DNA of 64,000 bases from Pseudogracilibacillus auburnensis (GTDB lineage: Bacteria > Bacillota > Bacilli > Bacillales > Amphibacillaceae): the NCBI RefSeq assembly GCF_003201975.1, contig NZ_QJJQ01000007.1, positions 170,489 through 234,488 on the forward strand, written 5' to 3'. Positions 1-11,049 of this stretch are shown piece after piece. Both the position numbers and the translations under genes were made by a program. The notes under the pieces are model-generated. The model was not told the origin of the DNA. It did not search any database and saw nothing but the letters and a program-made list of their open reading frames with translations. The number at the start of each line of letters is the position of its first letter. Positions within the stretch are counted from its first letter, which is position 1.

Positions 1-598
1 CGTCCGGACCGCCACCTAACTTAGCAAGGATTTCTTCAACAGTCATTCGGCCACCGCCAAATTCTTCTCCATTTAAGAATACCGTCGGAACCGCCATAAT
101 ATTTTTACTTTCAGTTTCTTCTTTATATGCAGCACCATCGATCATCGTATGCGTAATTTTAGGGTTTAAAACACTCATAATATTTAGTGCTTGAACAACC
201 TCTGGACAATTTTGACAGCTTAAACTGATATAAGATTCAAAGTGCAGTTCCTTATCGATATTTTTAATTTGCTCAATTACTTTTTGATCCACTTTTGGAG
301 CTCTACCACTTACATGAAGTAATGCTAATACTAACGAAGTAAATTCATGTCCAAGTGGAACACCAGCAAAAGTAATCCCAGAATCTTCATCTGGTTTGTT
401 AATACTAAAACTAGGAGTTCTCTCCAATACGGTATGCTCAATTGTTATCTTCGATGACATGGCGGATAGCTCATCTACTAGCTCCACCATGTCTTGGGAT
501 ACTTTGTCAGACCCTACACTAACTTTTAGTCGAATTTCGCCTTCTAACATTTCAAGATATTGGGCTAATTGTGCTTTAATTTCAGCATCTAATATCAT
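1..598 (-). CDS. ahpF: Alkyl hydroperoxide reductase subunit F, N-terminal part (cut by window edge)
   Basis: Flavoprotein that passes electrons from NAD(P)H to AhpC for peroxide reduction in the cytoplasm. About 199 N-terminal residues are visible: the tandem thioredoxin-like N-terminal domain with its redox motif CQNC (in SLSCQNCPEVV), the pair that in the family transfers electrons to the AhpC disulfide. The FAD/NADH domains lie beyond the left edge. The start is ATG with an upstream AAGGAG. It follows ahpC after a 12-base gap, so the two are almost certainly co-transcribed. The family assignment is strong from motif and context. Confidence 0.93.
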   Translation of the reverse strand, partial: MILDAEIKAQLAQYLEMLEGEIRLKVSVGSDKVSQDMVELVDELSAMSSKITIEHTVLERTPSFSINKPDEDSGITFAGVPLGHEFTSLVLALLHVSGRAPKVDQKVIEQIKNIDKELHFESYISLSCQNCPEVVQALNIMSVLNPKITHTMIDGAAYKEETESKNIMAVPTVFLNGEEFGGGRMTVEEILAKLGGGPD

Positions 599-610
599 TT
601 AATGCACTCC

Positions 611-1180
611 TTAAATTTTACCTACAAGATCTAGGCTTGGCTTAAGTGTTTCAGAACCTTCTTCCCATTTAGCTGGGCAAACTTCACCTGGATTATTACG
701 CACATATTGGGCAGCTTTTACTTTACCTACGAGTGTGCTTGCGTCACGTCCAATTCCGTCTGCATTAATTTCTGCCGCTTGTACAATTCCGTCTGGATCA
801 ATAATGAATGTACCACGTTGAGCAAGACCTGCTTCCTCGTCCAGAACATCAAAGTTACGTGAAATTGTTTGTGATGGATCACCGATCATTACGTACTCAA
901 TTTTGCTAATAGCCTCTGAATGATCGTGCCACGCTTTATGTGTAAAATGTGTATCAGTTGAAACCGAATATACTTCCACACCTAATTCTTGAAGTGTAGC
1001 GTATTGATCTTGAAGGTCCTCTAGTTCTGTTGGGCAAACGAATGTAAAGTCTGCTGGATAGAAACAAACAACACTCCACTTTCCTTTTAAGCTTTCATCG
1101 GTAATCTCAATAAACTCTCCGTTACCCGCATTATATGCTTGTGCTTTAAATGATTCGATTTCTTTTCCGATTAATGACAT
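611..1180 (-). CDS. ahpC: Alkyl hydroperoxide reductase subunit C (peroxiredoxin)
   Basis: Typical 2-Cys peroxiredoxin that reduces H2O2 and organic peroxides and is recycled by AhpF. The 189 residues match the usual length of about 187. The peroxidatic Cys sits in DFTFVCPTE (about residue 49) and the resolving Cys in GEVCPAKW near the C-terminus. I chose the internal ATG ([10 protein letters not shown]), because it is preceded by GGAGG at good spacing and matches known family N-termini; an in-frame ATG 39 bases upstream lacks such a site. It is the first gene of an ahpCF operon with a candidate PerR box about 110 bases upstream. Confidence 0.97.
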   Translation of the reverse strand: MSLIGKEIESFKAQAYNAGNGEFIEITDESLKGKWSVVCFYPADFTFVCPTELEDLQDQYATLQELGVEVYSVSTDTHFTHKAWHDHSEAISKIEYVMIGDPSQTISRNFDVLDEEAGLAQRGTFIIDPDGIVQAAEINADGIGRDASTLVGKVKAAQYVRNNPGEVCPAKWEEGSETLKPSLDLVGKI

Positions 1181-1287
1181 TTTAAAACTCCTCCATGTAT
1201 ATGTATTTTTAGAATTCATCTTGTTAGTTTAGGACAATATTGGAAAATTTACTCATGAATATAAGCATGAAATTAATCATCCTGTAA

Positions 1288-1302
1288 CTATAATAATTCT
1301 AA
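1288..1302 (-). promoter_or_regulatory. Candidate PerR box upstream of ahpC
   Basis: The 15-mer CTATAATAATTCTAA matches the Bacillus PerR consensus TTATAATNATTATAA at 13 of 15 positions counting N. It lies about 110 bases before the ahpC start, where the promoter is expected. PerR control of ahpCF is established in B. subtilis; binding here is inferred. Confidence 0.5.
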
Positions 1303-1822
1303 TGTTATATTTATTATTTAATAATGAACCGATTTTGTCAAGTATTGTGTAATTTTGTCACACTTCTTTCAAATTAAACCTCTCATATACCAATTCAATT
1401 CCATCTAATTGAAAGCAATCTTGTCATATAATTTTAAGCAGTTATCAGTATCCGTTTAACATTCTCAATTACTTTCTTGTTTTCTCGACTATATTACATA
1501 TTTAATTCTATTCGTCTAGTTTGACGAATATGGTGAAAGAAGTGATTACATTCCCTTTATTTAATGGAATAGAAAGAAAATAAAACAAAGTTTCCGATCG
1601 TACTCTCTGCATTACTGAAGCTACTACCTGGGTGTCAAAGAGGTGCAACATATTGTGGTAACGGTAGCGATAAAAGTATTGATTAATGAACAGACCTTAC
1701 ATTATGCTAAAATATCATTTGAAAAGACACTAAATGAGTAAGTAATGGCATTATAAAGATAGAAACAAAAGTTTATTATTATAATACGCAAAGGTTATTG
1801 GAATAAAAATATAAGCTAAAAT
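1303..1822. other. Intergenic region without a recognisable gene
   Basis: About 520 AT-rich bases between the ahpC promoter region and a small membrane-protein gene. No reading frame here has both a ribosome binding site and a plausible protein. I see no RNA gene or repeat. Confidence 0.5.
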
Positions 1823-1840
1823 AGGAGGAGGGCGTTATTA

Positions 1841-2176
1841 TTGAACCGATTAGTTATCAGTCTACTGTGGATTTTTATCGTCATTTTTGTAACTGCTTTA
1901 ATCTCATCAGTACAAGTAGTATGGAATTCATTATTGATATTCACTTTCCTTGCACTTGGAGTTTCGTTTTTAGCTGGATTAATTTCATTAATTAAAATTG
2001 AAAAAATTGCACACATTCCAGTTCTATTGGGATTGTTTACTTTTAGTTGTTTATGCGCCATGGTAGAAATTAAATTCTTTTTTGGCATTAGCTTCTTGTA
2101 TTTTATTGCGTTAATGGTTTACTTTTTTATTCGTTCATCTCTTCGGAGTAGACAATCATATGGTAAAAGTAAATGA
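1841..2176 (+). CDS. Small integral membrane protein of unknown function
   Basis: A 111-residue, strongly hydrophobic protein with about four predicted membrane segments and a basic C-terminal tail (RSSLRSRQSYGKSK). It starts with TTG preceded by a very good AGGAGGAGGG site, and a hairpin followed by a T-run lies about 90 bases after the stop. Together these support a real single-gene transcript. I recognise no family. It sits between ahpC and engB, both on the opposite strand. Confidence 0.65.
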   Translation: MNRLVISLLWIFIVIFVTALISSVQVVWNSLLIFTFLALGVSFLAGLISLIKIEKIAHIPVLLGLFTFSCLCAMVEIKFFFGISFLYFIALMVYFFIRSSLRSRQSYGKSK

Positions 2177-2263
2177 ATTAAAATAATAAAACTTTATTTT
2201 AAGTTTTCTTGAGAATACCCGAAAGTTGATAGAAAAGTATTTAATTTGAAATTAGCAAAGGTT

Positions 2264-2314
2264 AAACCACTTTCTACTTTGTTGGGAACAGTCCTATTGT
2301 AGAAGTGGTTTTTA
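2264..2314 (+). terminator. Rho-independent terminator
   Basis: AAACCACTT-type arm pairs with a downstream AAGTGGTTT arm (13-14 base pairs with one bulge, loop about 21 bases), followed by TTTTTA. It is oriented to end the membrane-protein transcript and may also serve engB from the other side. Confidence 0.7.
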
Positions 2315-2363
2315 GTATTAACTTAAGCAAGTGGAAATAAGCAATCTATTCCATTTTTTTACG

Positions 2364-2942
2364 TTAGATATATTGTTTAATTTCTTTCCACACAAGCTCT
2401 TTATTTTCACTTGTCTCCGCTGAAAAAGGAATGATCGTAACCTGTTCATTAGTAAAAGTGGTTTTAATTTGCTTTATATGTTGTGTACGCTTATTTTTCG
2501 GTACTTTATCGAGTTTCGTAGCAATAATGATTAACGGGATCTCTAAATAGGTAATATATTCGTACATTTGAATATCTTCTCTCGTTGGTTTATGGCGAAT
2601 ATCGACGATAAGAATAACAACACGAAGTTGATCTCTCGTTTCAAAATACTCCTCCATCATCCTTCCCCATTTTTCCCGTTCGGATTTAGATACTTTTGCG
2701 TACCCATAACCTGGTACATCGACAAAATAAAATAAATCATTGATGATATAAAAATTAAGCGTGCGGGTTTTCCCAGGCTTAGACGAAGTTCGTACTAGGT
2801 TTTTACGACCAATGATACGATTAATAAAAGATGATTTACCAACATTCGACCTCCCAGCAAGAGCAATTTCTGGGAGATTTGTTTTTGGATACTGTGCCCC
2901 GCTTACTGCACTAATTTCTATGTTAGCTTTTGTTACTTTCAT
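2364..2942 (-). CDS. engB: Ribosome biogenesis GTPase EngB (YsxC/YihA)
   Basis: Essential GTPase needed for late 50S subunit assembly. 192 residues, close to B. subtilis YsxC (195). Visible motifs: G1 [10 protein letters not shown]3 DVPGYG, G4 TKLDKV and a G5-like SAET. The start is the ATG giving [11 protein letters not shown]; it lies inside the 3' end of lonA (20-base overlap), which implies translational coupling. The lon-engB order is conserved in Bacillus, where hemA normally follows. Here a membrane-protein gene on the other strand follows instead. Confidence 0.95.
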   Translation of the reverse strand: MKVTKANIEISAVSGAQYPKTNLPEIALAGRSNVGKSSFINRIIGRKNLVRTSSKPGKTRTLNFYIINDLFYFVDVPGYGYAKVSKSEREKWGRMMEEYFETRDQLRVVILIVDIRHKPTREDIQMYEYITYLEIPLIIIATKLDKVPKNKRTQHIKQIKTTFTNEQVTIIPFSAETSENKELVWKEIKQYI

Positions 2943-5259
2943 CGGCTTCCTCCACAAGTGCATGTTTTAATACGTCATCTAAATGTTTTACTTTGATAAA
3001 TGTTAAATCATCACGTACACTTTTAGGAATATCTTCAATATCACGTTCATTTTCAGCAGGGATGATAATTGTTTTAATCCCAGCTCGATGTGCACTTAAT
3101 GATTTCTCTTTAAGACCACCAATTGGTAATACATGGCCACGTAAAGTTATTTCTCCAGTCATTCCGACATCTTTTTTAACAGCCCGACCAGACAGAGCTG
3201 ATACGAGTGCAGTTGCCATCGTTATTCCAGCAGAAGGACCATCTTTCGGTGTTGCACCTTCTGGAACATGAATATGGATGTCGTATTTTTTATGAAAATC
3301 TTCCTCAATTTGTAGTTCTTTTACACGGGAACGTATATAACTAAAAGCAGCTTGTGCTGATTCCCGCATTACCTCACCAAGTTTCCCTGTCAAAATTAAT
3401 TCACCTTTACCTGGGTAGTGGGATACTTCAATCGATAAAGTATCTCCGCCAACAGCGGTATACGCAAGTCCTGTCGCTGTTCCTACTTGATCTTCCTGTT
3501 CCATTCGTCCATACCGGTAAATCGGCTTTCCTAGTAATTTTTCTAGTCTTTTCTCTGTCACGATTACCCGCTTTTGCTCACCAGATATAATAATTTTAGC
3601 TGCTTTTCGGCACAATGTGGCAATCGTTCGTTCCAGTCCGCGTACTCCTGATTCGCGAGTATATTCTCTAATTACTTTTAATAATGCCTCATCACGGATC
3701 TGTAAATTTCCTTTTTGTAACCCATTTTCTTTTAGTTGTTTTAGAATAAGATGCTCTTTTGCGATATGCATTTTTTCCACTTCGGTGTAACCGGAAATCG
3801 AAATTAATTCCATTCGATCTAAAAGTGGGCCAGGAATATTGTTTACATAATTTGCCGTTGCAATGAACAGGACGTTGGATAAATCATATGTCTCTTCTAT
3901 AAAATGATCACTAAAATTGTGGTTTTGTTCTGGGTCAAGTACTTCTAACATTGCCGATGATGGATCGCCTCTAAAATCATTCGACATTTTATCAATTTCA
4001 TCAAGTAAGAATACTGGATTTATCGTTCCAGCACGTTTCATGCCTTGAATAATTCTTCCCGGCATCGCGCCGATATAAGTTCGACGGTGTCCCCTTATTT
4101 CTGCTTCGTCGCGAACGCCCCCCAAAGAAATACGGACAAATTTACGATGAATCGAATTGGCAATCGACTTCGCTAACGATGTTTTTCCAACGCCAGGTGG
4201 ACCAACTAGACAAAGAATTGGACCTTTAATGGAATTCGTTAATTTTTGCACAGCTAAATACTCTAAAATTCGTTCTTTCACTTTATCGAGTCCATAATGC
4301 TCTTTATCTAAAATTGCTTCCGCATGGTGGATTTCGATCGAGTCTTCTGTTTTTTCCGCCCAAGGAAGGGATGTTAACCAATCGATATAATTACGAATGA
4401 CGGAGCTTTCAGCTGAACTTTGTGGAACTCTTTCAAACCTATCGAGTTCTTTTAAAGCAACTTCTGTTACTCTTTCTGGCATATTCGCTTCCATGATGTC
4501 CTCTCTTAATTGATCGACATCACTTAATTTCCCGTCACCTTCTCCAAGCTCTTTTTGGATCGCCTTTAACTGTTCACGTAAATAGTATTCCTTTTGTGTT
4601 TGTTCCATGGAAGTTTGCACACGTTTACCAATTTTCCTTTCAAGATCAAGTACTTTTTTTTCATTGGTAATAATCGTGAGTAAATGTTGCATCCGATCTT
4701 TCACATTGTCAATTTCTAATAATTCTTGTTTATCTTTAATTTTAATTGGTAAATGTGAAGCGATAATAAAAGCTAGTCTACTTGGTTCTTCAATATCTTG
4801 AACTGTTGCTAATGTTTCTTTCGTAATTTTTCGTGACACTTTTATATATTGACCAAATTGATGAACTAATTGCCTCATCAATGCTTCCTCTTCGTGTAAA
4901 TCACCACTAACATCTTCTAATTTTTTAATTTCTACCTTGTATTCTTTCTCTTCTTCTGTATAACGAATTATCTCTGCACGATATAAACCTTCCACTAACA
5001 CTCGAATAGTGCCATTTGGCAATTTTAACATTTGGTTAATTTTAGCTAACGTTCCAACCCTGTAAATGTCTTCGGGATTTGGATCTTCAATAGCTACTTC
5101 TTTTTGAGAAGAAAGAAAAATCGTTTGATCCCCCATCATAGCTGTTTCTAAAGAAGCGATGGATTTTTCCCTTCCTACATCTAAATGAAGTACCATAGAC
5201 GGAAAGACGAGTATACCGCGTAACGCCAGGAGGGGCGATTGTATCGTATCATTTGTCAT
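2923..5259 (-). CDS. lonA: ATP-dependent protease La (LonA)
   Basis: Cytosolic AAA+ serine protease that degrades misfolded and regulatory proteins. 778 residues, the usual length. The order is an N-terminal substrate domain, a coiled-coil region, AAA+ with Walker A GPPGVGKT near residue 350 and Walker B FLLDEIDK, and a C-terminal protease domain with the catalytic Ser in PKDGPSAG and the partner Lys further on. The chosen ATG (MTNDTIQ) has GGAGG eight bases upstream; an in-frame ATG six codons earlier would place that site inside the gene. The lonB gene that lies between clpX and lonA in B. subtilis is missing here. Confidence 0.97.
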   Translation of the reverse strand: MTNDTIQSPLLALRGILVFPSMVLHLDVGREKSIASLETAMMGDQTIFLSSQKEVAIEDPNPEDIYRVGTLAKINQMLKLPNGTIRVLVEGLYRAEIIRYTEEEKEYKVEIKKLEDVSGDLHEEEALMRQLVHQFGQYIKVSRKITKETLATVQDIEEPSRLAFIIASHLPIKIKDKQELLEIDNVKDRMQHLLTIITNEKKVLDLERKIGKRVQTSMEQTQKEYYLREQLKAIQKELGEGDGKLSDVDQLREDIMEANMPERVTEVALKELDRFERVPQSSAESSVIRNYIDWLTSLPWAEKTEDSIEIHHAEAILDKEHYGLDKVKERILEYLAVQKLTNSIKGPILCLVGPPGVGKTSLAKSIANSIHRKFVRISLGGVRDEAEIRGHRRTYIGAMPGRIIQGMKRAGTINPVFLLDEIDKMSNDFRGDPSSAMLEVLDPEQNHNFSDHFIEETYDLSNVLFIATANYVNNIPGPLLDRMELISISGYTEVEKMHIAKEHLILKQLKENGLQKGNLQIRDEALLKVIREYTRESGVRGLERTIATLCRKAAKIIISGEQKRVIVTEKRLEKLLGKPIYRYGRMEQEDQVGTATGLAYTAVGGDTLSIEVSHYPGKGELILTGKLGEVMRESAQAAFSYIRSRVKELQIEEDFHKKYDIHIHVPEGATPKDGPSAGITMATALVSALSGRAVKKDVGMTGEITLRGHVLPIGGLKEKSLSAHRAGIKTIIIPAENERDIEDIPKSVRDDLTFIKVKHLDDVLKHALVEEADESNKS

Positions 5260-5360
5260 ATTATGTACCTCCAACAAACATCTCTTTTTAAATAATATTG
5301 TTAGTATTTCCTTTTTAATATACTCTATCAGAACTTTTCTACATTCCTTGTTACAATAAG

Positions 5361-5448
5361 AAGAAGACTAACTGCAACGATCAATATCTCCTTCACTTAC
5401 CGATAAAATGTTAGGAGTAAATGAACTCGTGAGTCAGTCTTCTCTTCT
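5361..5448 (-). repeat. Widely spaced inverted repeat between clpX and lonA
   Basis: Arms of the type AGAAGACTRACT, with a single mismatch, are separated by about 60 bases upstream of lonA. On the minus strand the second arm is followed by TCTTATT. It could be a terminator for clpX or a leader structure for lonA. I see no matching known RNA family. Confidence 0.35.
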
Positions 5449-5496
5449 GTTTTGTAGAAGGTAATACCTCGTATTCATATATTTTGAAATATATAA

Positions 5497-6774
5497 CTAT
5501 GCGCTTTCCTTAGGAATGTTTTTCGTATTATCCTCTATTGTACCATCTGTATAGAATAATTTAGGTCTCACATTTTCTGTTGTTACCGCTTCTTTTGTTA
5601 TGATACATTTTTCTATATCTTCCCGTGATGGAAGCTCAAACATGATTTCTAACATTATGTTTTCGATAATTGACCTTAAACCACGAGCCCCTGTTTTTCG
5701 TTCCATCGCACTTTTGGCAATCTCTTTTAATGCGTCTTCTTCAAATTCTAATTCTACATTATCCATTAGGAATAACTTTTCATATTGTTTCACTAAAGCG
5801 TTTTTCGGCTTTGTTAAAATCTCAATTAATGCTGCTTCATCTAATGGTTTTAAACTTGCGATCACTGGTAAACGTCCAATGAACTCTGGAATAAGACCGT
5901 AGCTTAATAGGTCTTCAGGTAAAACTTTTGATAATAGTTCACCCATGTCTAATTCTTCATGTTCATTCTGATCACCAAACCCGATCACTTTTTTACCTAA
6001 TCGGCGTTTAATAATTTGGTCAATTCCGTCAAAAGCACCACCTACGATAAAAAGGATATTTGTCGTATCGATTTGAATAAACTCCTGATGTGGGTGTTTA
6101 CGACCACCTTGTGGCGGAACACTGGCTACCGTTCCTTCCAAAATTTTTAAAAGTGCCTGTTGCACACCTTCCCCAGAAACGTCGCGTGTGATCGATGGGT
6201 TTTCTGATTTACGTGCCACTTTATCAATTTCATCGATATAAATAATCCCTTTTTCCGCTTTTTCAATATCGTAATCAGCAGCTTGGATTAATTTAAGCAA
6301 AATATTTTCTACATCTTCCCCTACATAACCGGCCTCTGTTAACGATGTAGCATCCGCAATAGCAAATGGAACATTGATAATTCGAGCAAGCGTTTGAGCA
6401 AGTAATGTTTTACCGCTTCCTGTAGGTCCAATCATTGCGATATTACTTTTCGATAGCTCTACATCGTCAGCATTTTTAGGTGAATTAATTCGCTTATAAT
6501 GGTTATAGACTGCTACTGATAAATTCTTTTTTGCCTTTTCTTGACCAATAACGTAGTTGTCAAGAGTTTCACAAATTTCTTTCGGCTTCGGGATTTCCTC
6601 GACCTCTACATCTTCATCCATCCCGATTTCTTCTTCAACAATTTCCGTACATAATTCAATACATTCATCACATATATATACACCTGGTCCAGCAACCAAT
6701 TTACGCACTGAATCTTGGTCTTTGCCACAGAATGAACATTTTAACTGTCCTTTTTCTTCATTGAATTTAAACAT
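5497..6774 (-). CDS. clpX: ATP-dependent Clp protease ATP-binding subunit ClpX
   Basis: AAA+ unfoldase that feeds substrates to ClpP. 425 residues, close to the family norm. The N-terminal C4 zinc finger has Cys at 13, 16, 35 and 38 (CSFC and CDEC). Walker A GPTGSGKT lies near 117, Walker B is IIYIDEIDK, and the IGF loop that docks ClpP is visible as VIGFG. The ATG at MFKFNEEKG has AGGGG eight bases upstream; an in-frame GTG three codons earlier overlaps that site and is rejected. A hairpin terminator separates it from tig, so it probably has its own promoter in the 430-base gap. Confidence 0.97.
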   Translation of the reverse strand: MFKFNEEKGQLKCSFCGKDQDSVRKLVAGPGVYICDECIELCTEIVEEEIGMDEDVEVEEIPKPKEICETLDNYVIGQEKAKKNLSVAVYNHYKRINSPKNADDVELSKSNIAMIGPTGSGKTLLAQTLARIINVPFAIADATSLTEAGYVGEDVENILLKLIQAADYDIEKAEKGIIYIDEIDKVARKSENPSITRDVSGEGVQQALLKILEGTVASVPPQGGRKHPHQEFIQIDTTNILFIVGGAFDGIDQIIKRRLGKKVIGFGDQNEHEELDMGELLSKVLPEDLLSYGLIPEFIGRLPVIASLKPLDEAALIEILTKPKNALVKQYEKLFLMDNVELEFEEDALKEIAKSAMERKTGARGLRSIIENIMLEIMFELPSREDIEKCIITKEAVTTENVRPKLFYTDGTIEDNTKNIPKESA

Positions 6775-7137
6775 ACATTTCACCCCTAAACGTTTAACTC
6801 ACACTTTATATTCAATCTTTATAGCAATCATATCAGATACAATTTGGAAAATAAAATGATACACCCTTCGATAAGCTGTTCAAAAAGAAGGTAGAAAAGT
6901 TTTTCAGCACTATTTTAAACTCCCCTTTCTAACATCATACGATTGAATGGACTGTATCATTCCAGTTGTTCCGCACTTTAAGCAAGGCGTTTTAATAGTG
7001 AGAACTAAAATAGTGCCTATGCAGTAGGAAAGTAATAGACATTTCTATCCGCTAAATAAAACTTCATATTCTTTTATTGTACCAGTTTATTCATAAATTA
7101 TAACTATTAATTGCTTTTTATCCTTTTAGATAAGTGA

Positions 7138-7170
7138 AAACAAGGTGCACTCTATAATGCACCTTGTTAC
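7138..7170 (-). terminator. Terminator after tig
   Basis: A perfect 11-base-pair stem (AACAAGGTGCA with TGCACCTTGTT) with an eight-base loop, followed by TT on the minus strand, about 40 bases after the tig stop. Confidence 0.75.
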
Positions 7171-7210
7171 AATATTGTTTTATCTTAACATACATTTACC
7201 GTCGTAGGAA

Positions 7211-8503
7211 TTAAACAGCTTTACTTTGTTCTACAATGTAGTTAATTGCTTTTTTAATTTTCAAGTCTTCTTTTAACACATCTGAATTGCCGCCTAGCAT
7301 TCCGACAATTTGATCTTTCTCTAATTTGTACAATTTCGCCATTTCAGTAAGTTCTGCATCGATATCTTCTTCTGAAACTTCAATTTCTTCTGCATCCAAT
7401 ATCGCTTCTAACGTTAAGTTTGTTTTCACACGTTTCTCTGCATCATTTTTCATTTGCTCTTTTAACTCATCTTCTGATTGTCCAGAGAATTGGAAGTAAT
7501 TTTCTAGATTCATGCCTTGCATTTGGAGGCGTTGTTCAAATTCTTTCATCATTTGATCAAGTTCCGTATCGATCATCGCTTCTGGAATATCTACTTCCGC
7601 TTTATCTGTTACTTGCTCAATTAATTGCTCACGCTTATTGTTTTCTGCAGTTTGTTCTTTTTCTTTTTGTAGTTCTTCTTTTTTCTTCGCTTTTAGCTCT
7701 TCTAATGTTTCGACATCCTCATCGACATCTTTTGCAAACTCATCATCTAGTTCTGGAAGCTCTTTTTCTTTTACTTCATGAATTTTCACTTTAAATAATG
7801 CTTCTTTACCAGCAAGATCCTCTGCATGGTAATCAGCAGGGAATGTTACACTTATCTCCGGTTCTTCTCCCGCTTCTTTACCAATTAATTGTTCTTCAAA
7901 TCCTGGGATAAACTGACCTGAACCAATTTCAAGTGGGTGATTTTCTCCTTTTCCACCTTCAAAAGCTTCATCCTCTAAAAACCCTTCAAAATCAATGACG
8001 ACTGTATTGCCTTCTTCAATGCTTCCCTCTTCTTTTAAGACGAGTTCTGCTTGACTTTCTTGGAGTGCTTTCAGTTCATTTTCCACATCTTCGTCCGTTA
8101 CTTCAACAGACTCTTCTTCTACTTCAAGTCCTTTATACTCACCAAGCTTTACTTCTGGTTTCACTGTAACTTCACAAGTAAAGACGAGATCTTTCCCACG
8201 CTCAATTTCTTCAATATCAATATTTGGTTGGTCTACTGGAAAAATCTCTGTTTGATCAATTGCCTCGCCATATGCTTTAGGTAAAATAATATCGACAGCA
8301 TCTTGGTACAATGATTCCACTCCGAAACGTTTTTCAAAAATAGGACGTGGAATTCTTCCCTTTCTAAATCCCGGTAAAGAAACATCCTTTACAACTTTTT
8401 TAAATGCTTTATCTAGAGCTTGATTAAACTCATCTGAAGATACATTTATCGTTAATACTCCTTCATTTCCTTCTTTTTTCTCCCATTTAGCCGTTACTGA
8501 CAT
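7211..8503 (-). CDS. tig: Trigger factor, ribosome-associated chaperone and prolyl isomerase
   Basis: 430 residues, the usual length. The N-terminal ribosome-binding domain contains the signature [17 protein letters not shown] around residue 46. An FKBP-type PPIase domain follows (roughly 160-245) and then the acidic C-terminal arm domain. The start ATG has GGAGGG seven bases upstream. It binds ribosomes at the exit tunnel and shields nascent chains. The position between ysoA and clpX is as in B. subtilis. Confidence 0.97.
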   Translation of the reverse strand: MSVTAKWEKKEGNEGVLTINVSSDEFNQALDKAFKKVVKDVSLPGFRKGRIPRPIFEKRFGVESLYQDAVDIILPKAYGEAIDQTEIFPVDQPNIDIEEIERGKDLVFTCEVTVKPEVKLGEYKGLEVEEESVEVTDEDVENELKALQESQAELVLKEEGSIEEGNTVVIDFEGFLEDEAFEGGKGENHPLEIGSGQFIPGFEEQLIGKEAGEEPEISVTFPADYHAEDLAGKEALFKVKIHEVKEKELPELDDEFAKDVDEDVETLEELKAKKKEELQKEKEQTAENNKREQLIEQVTDKAEVDIPEAMIDTELDQMMKEFEQRLQMQGMNLENYFQFSGQSEDELKEQMKNDAEKRVKTNLTLEAILDAEEIEVSEEDIDAELTEMAKLYKLEKDQIVGMLGGNSDVLKEDLKIKKAINYIVEQSKAV

Positions 8504-8690
8504 TTTATTCCCTCCAACTTATTTAAAACTAATATATTTCAATTATTTTTCATATTCATTATCATGCGTGTTTTTTAGACTCTTTTTTAAAATAGCTATG
8601 AACAACCCCAAGTAAACACACGTTTTATTTCAACCATCTTAGTATAACATATTGATAGAACCTTTCAAATAATATTACATTAATATTCTT

Positions 8691-9653
8691 TTATAGAATA
8701 ATATTTAAATATAATTCATTACAAACTTGAATATGTTGAATGAATTTATTTATCTTTTTATCCTTATCTTCCTTTGGACTATGGAGTGATAAGTGAACTT
8801 TCCCAAGATGGATTAACGCTCTTGCTACAGTTTGTACATCATCATCTGGATAATAAAATGGATAGCGAACATAAACGAATTGATCGAGTAATTCATTTAC
8901 TAATTGAAACAAGGTTGGATTTTCCTGTTCAAGAGGCCGGATTTGTTCTAAGGTTTTTTGATAAATCGGATGCTCGTCTATTTGTGGTAGTTCATCTAGA
9001 TTTACCGTTAAAGAATCACCAAATTTTATTATTTCAATTTTTTCGTTTACATCATGTTCCTTTACTACTTCAAGTATATACGTTTTTACAACTGGATGAA
9101 TCACTTCTTGCTGCAATAAAGTGATAAAAAAAGGTGGAACTTTTACGCTTAATTGTTTCCATTTATTTATTATATACCATTGCTTTTGATGGTCATTCTC
9201 TTCTACTGCTACATGTAGATCTTTTAATAGTTCACTCGCTGTCATTTCATTCATTTGATAACAAATATTATACAATTGCTCAAGTTTATTCAAATACTTA
9301 TCAGGAATTAATCTTACTTTTTTCTCTTCTTCAATTGCAGTCATTAATTCACTAAATTTGTTTCTTTCATATAAAATCATCGTATAATAGTCAAAATAAT
9401 CATCATAATGGTGATCATCTTTATTCCATAATAATTCCTCACAAAATTGTTCCGCTTCTATGAACTGATTTAATTTAATAAGGCAAATTAATTTCCCTAC
9501 ATGGATTTTATAAGAAGAAATCTGATGGGAAAGTAATAAATTTAACTTTTCCAAAGCTGTTTCATAATTTTCCTCATCCATCGCTGTAAAACTTTCCACC
9601 TCTAATTGTTGTAGCATGCCTGGAAATAAAACTACATTATTCGTTTCTTTCAT
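8691..9653 (-). CDS. ysoA: Tetratricopeptide-repeat protein, YsoA-like
   Basis: About 320 residues, rich in Glu, Leu and Tyr, with TPR-like helices at the N-terminus (for example NYETALEKLNLLL and KLICLIKLNQFIEAEQF). No signal peptide or catalytic motif is visible. The name rests on length and on its position directly upstream of tig, where B. subtilis has ysoA. TPRs suggest a protein-interaction role; the function is unknown. Start choice is uncertain: I use the ATG giving MKETNNVV, preceded by GGTGGTAAG. An ATG four codons earlier with GGAAG is possible. Confidence 0.8.
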   Translation of the reverse strand: MKETNNVVLFPGMLQQLEVESFTAMDEENYETALEKLNLLLSHQISSYKIHVGKLICLIKLNQFIEAEQFCEELLWNKDDHHYDDYFDYYTMILYERNKFSELMTAIEEEKKVRLIPDKYLNKLEQLYNICYQMNEMTASELLKDLHVAVEENDHQKQWYIINKWKQLSVKVPPFFITLLQQEVIHPVVKTYILEVVKEHDVNEKIEIIKFGDSLTVNLDELPQIDEHPIYQKTLEQIRPLEQENPTLFQLVNELLDQFVYVRYPFYYPDDDVQTVARALIHLGKVHLSLHSPKEDKDKKINKFIQHIQVCNELYLNIIL

Positions 9654-9724
9654 TCTTACCACCACATTTCTTCCAAGATTTTGTGTAAATAAATTATAAC
9701 ACTATTTCTCCGTTCATCTCTATT

Positions 9725-9970
9725 TTATTCTTCCTTGTTTTTCTCTAGCATATTTTTACTACCACTATATAATCCACTTGCAGATAACCCTAATACTAGT
9801 CCAATAAGTATTCCTTCCTTTATACTACTACCAAAATAAAACAGACCAAATAAAATGCCAAGTAATAAAGCGATAAAAGGCGCATATTTAGCTTTAAATC
9901 CCGCCAATTTAAATAGTTGCACAAGACCAGTGATCAAAGGAACAACGGCAATATCATAAACTTCAAACAT
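9725..9970 (-). CDS. Small two-helix membrane protein, holin-like
   Basis: 81 residues with two to three hydrophobic segments (around 5-20, 28-46 and 52-68) and a charged tail (KNMLEKNKEE). The topology and the phrase VPLITGLVQLFK resemble small phage holin families of the A118 type, but no lysis partner is adjacent. The start ATG follows a good AGGAGGAG. Similar chromosomal proteins without phage context occur in Bacillaceae, so a holin function is only a guess. Confidence 0.7.
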   Translation of the reverse strand: MFEVYDIAVVPLITGLVQLFKLAGFKAKYAPFIALLLGILFGLFYFGSSIKEGILIGLVLGLSASGLYSGSKNMLEKNKEE

Positions 9971-10181
9971 GTAACATCTCCTCCTAGCAATACTGTATGC
10001 TCGTACGAGGAGAAATGAACGGCATAGTGATATCGCTTATCACTTTATGCTGCAATTAATATGTAAATTTTGTTAAAATACAGAATAATGTGTTGAAATA
10101 AATATTATGTAGCGTAGAATGAAGATTAATAGGATTCCTATCTATAAAGGTTTTCCTAATCATTTTCAAGGAGGAATAAAC

Positions 10182-10733
10182 ATGTCAAAAAAGGTACTAA
10201 TTTTAATTGGTGATGCAGTTGAATCACTAGAAATTTATTATCCGTATTACCGTTGTTTAGAAGAAGGTTTTGACCCTGTTATTGCAGCAACAGAAGTAAA
10301 AAAGATTCATACCGTTGTACACGATTTTACAAACTGGGAAACATACACGGAAAAACCTGGATACCTAATTGATGCACATATTGCCTTTGAAGATGTAAAC
10401 CCTGAAGAATATGATGGATTATTTATCCCTGGTGGCCGTTCGCCTGAACATATTCGTATGAATGACCATGTACCTAATATTGTTAGTCATTTTTTTGAAA
10501 CAAATAAGCCAATTGCTTCTGTTTGTCACGGCAGTCTTGTCTTAACTACCGTACCTGAACATATAAAGGGACGGGAAATGACAGCGTATATTGCTTGTAA
10601 ACCTGAAGTACAAGCTGCTGGAGGTACATATATGGATGAAATGCTACATGAAGATGGAAATCTCGTCTCTGGGCATGCATGGCCTGATCTACCTGGAGTA
10701 ATGAAAATGTTTATCGAACAATTAAAAGGTTGA
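10182..10733 (+). CDS. DJ-1/PfpI family protein
   Basis: 183 residues with the class I glutamine amidotransferase-like fold of the DJ-1/PfpI family. The nucleophile elbow is ASVCHGS (Cys near 103-104), and the acidic residue before it is in GLFIPGGRSPEHIR. Family members are proteases, deglycases or hydrolases of small carbonyls; the exact substrate cannot be read from sequence. The ATG follows AAGGAGG; in-frame codons further upstream lack such a site. A strong terminator follows the stop by seven bases, so it is monocistronic. Confidence 0.9.
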   Translation: MSKKVLILIGDAVESLEIYYPYYRCLEEGFDPVIAATEVKKIHTVVHDFTNWETYTEKPGYLIDAHIAFEDVNPEEYDGLFIPGGRSPEHIRMNDHVPNIVSHFFETNKPIASVCHGSLVLTTVPEHIKGREMTAYIACKPEVQAAGGTYMDEMLHEDGNLVSGHAWPDLPGVMKMFIEQLKG

Positions 10734-10739
10734 AAAGTG

Positions 10740-10770
10740 GGAGAGCTAAGGTGAACAGCTCTCCTTTTGT
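10740..10770 (+). terminator. Terminator of the PfpI gene
   Basis: A perfect GGAGAGCT / AGCTCTCC stem with a nine-base loop, followed by TTTTGT, directly after the stop codon. Confidence 0.85.
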
Positions 10771-11049
10771 ATTCAATGACATAGTATTTTTTATAAGCAG
10801 GCCTGATTTTTAAGATCATTTATATCCATGTCTATTATAAGTAATAATGCGTTTCTTCTTTTACTACAACTTGAATGTATCTGGTCATAGAAAATTAAAT
10901 CTAGCATTAATGTAAAACCACGTAGAGAAAATTCTTTCAAGATAAAACGCCACCTTTATACTATATGCTTGTACCAAATTAATGAAACATAGATTAAAAA
11001 GCTCATCATTCCAAAAGTTATGATTAGTGTTTGAAATTCACCAATTTAT

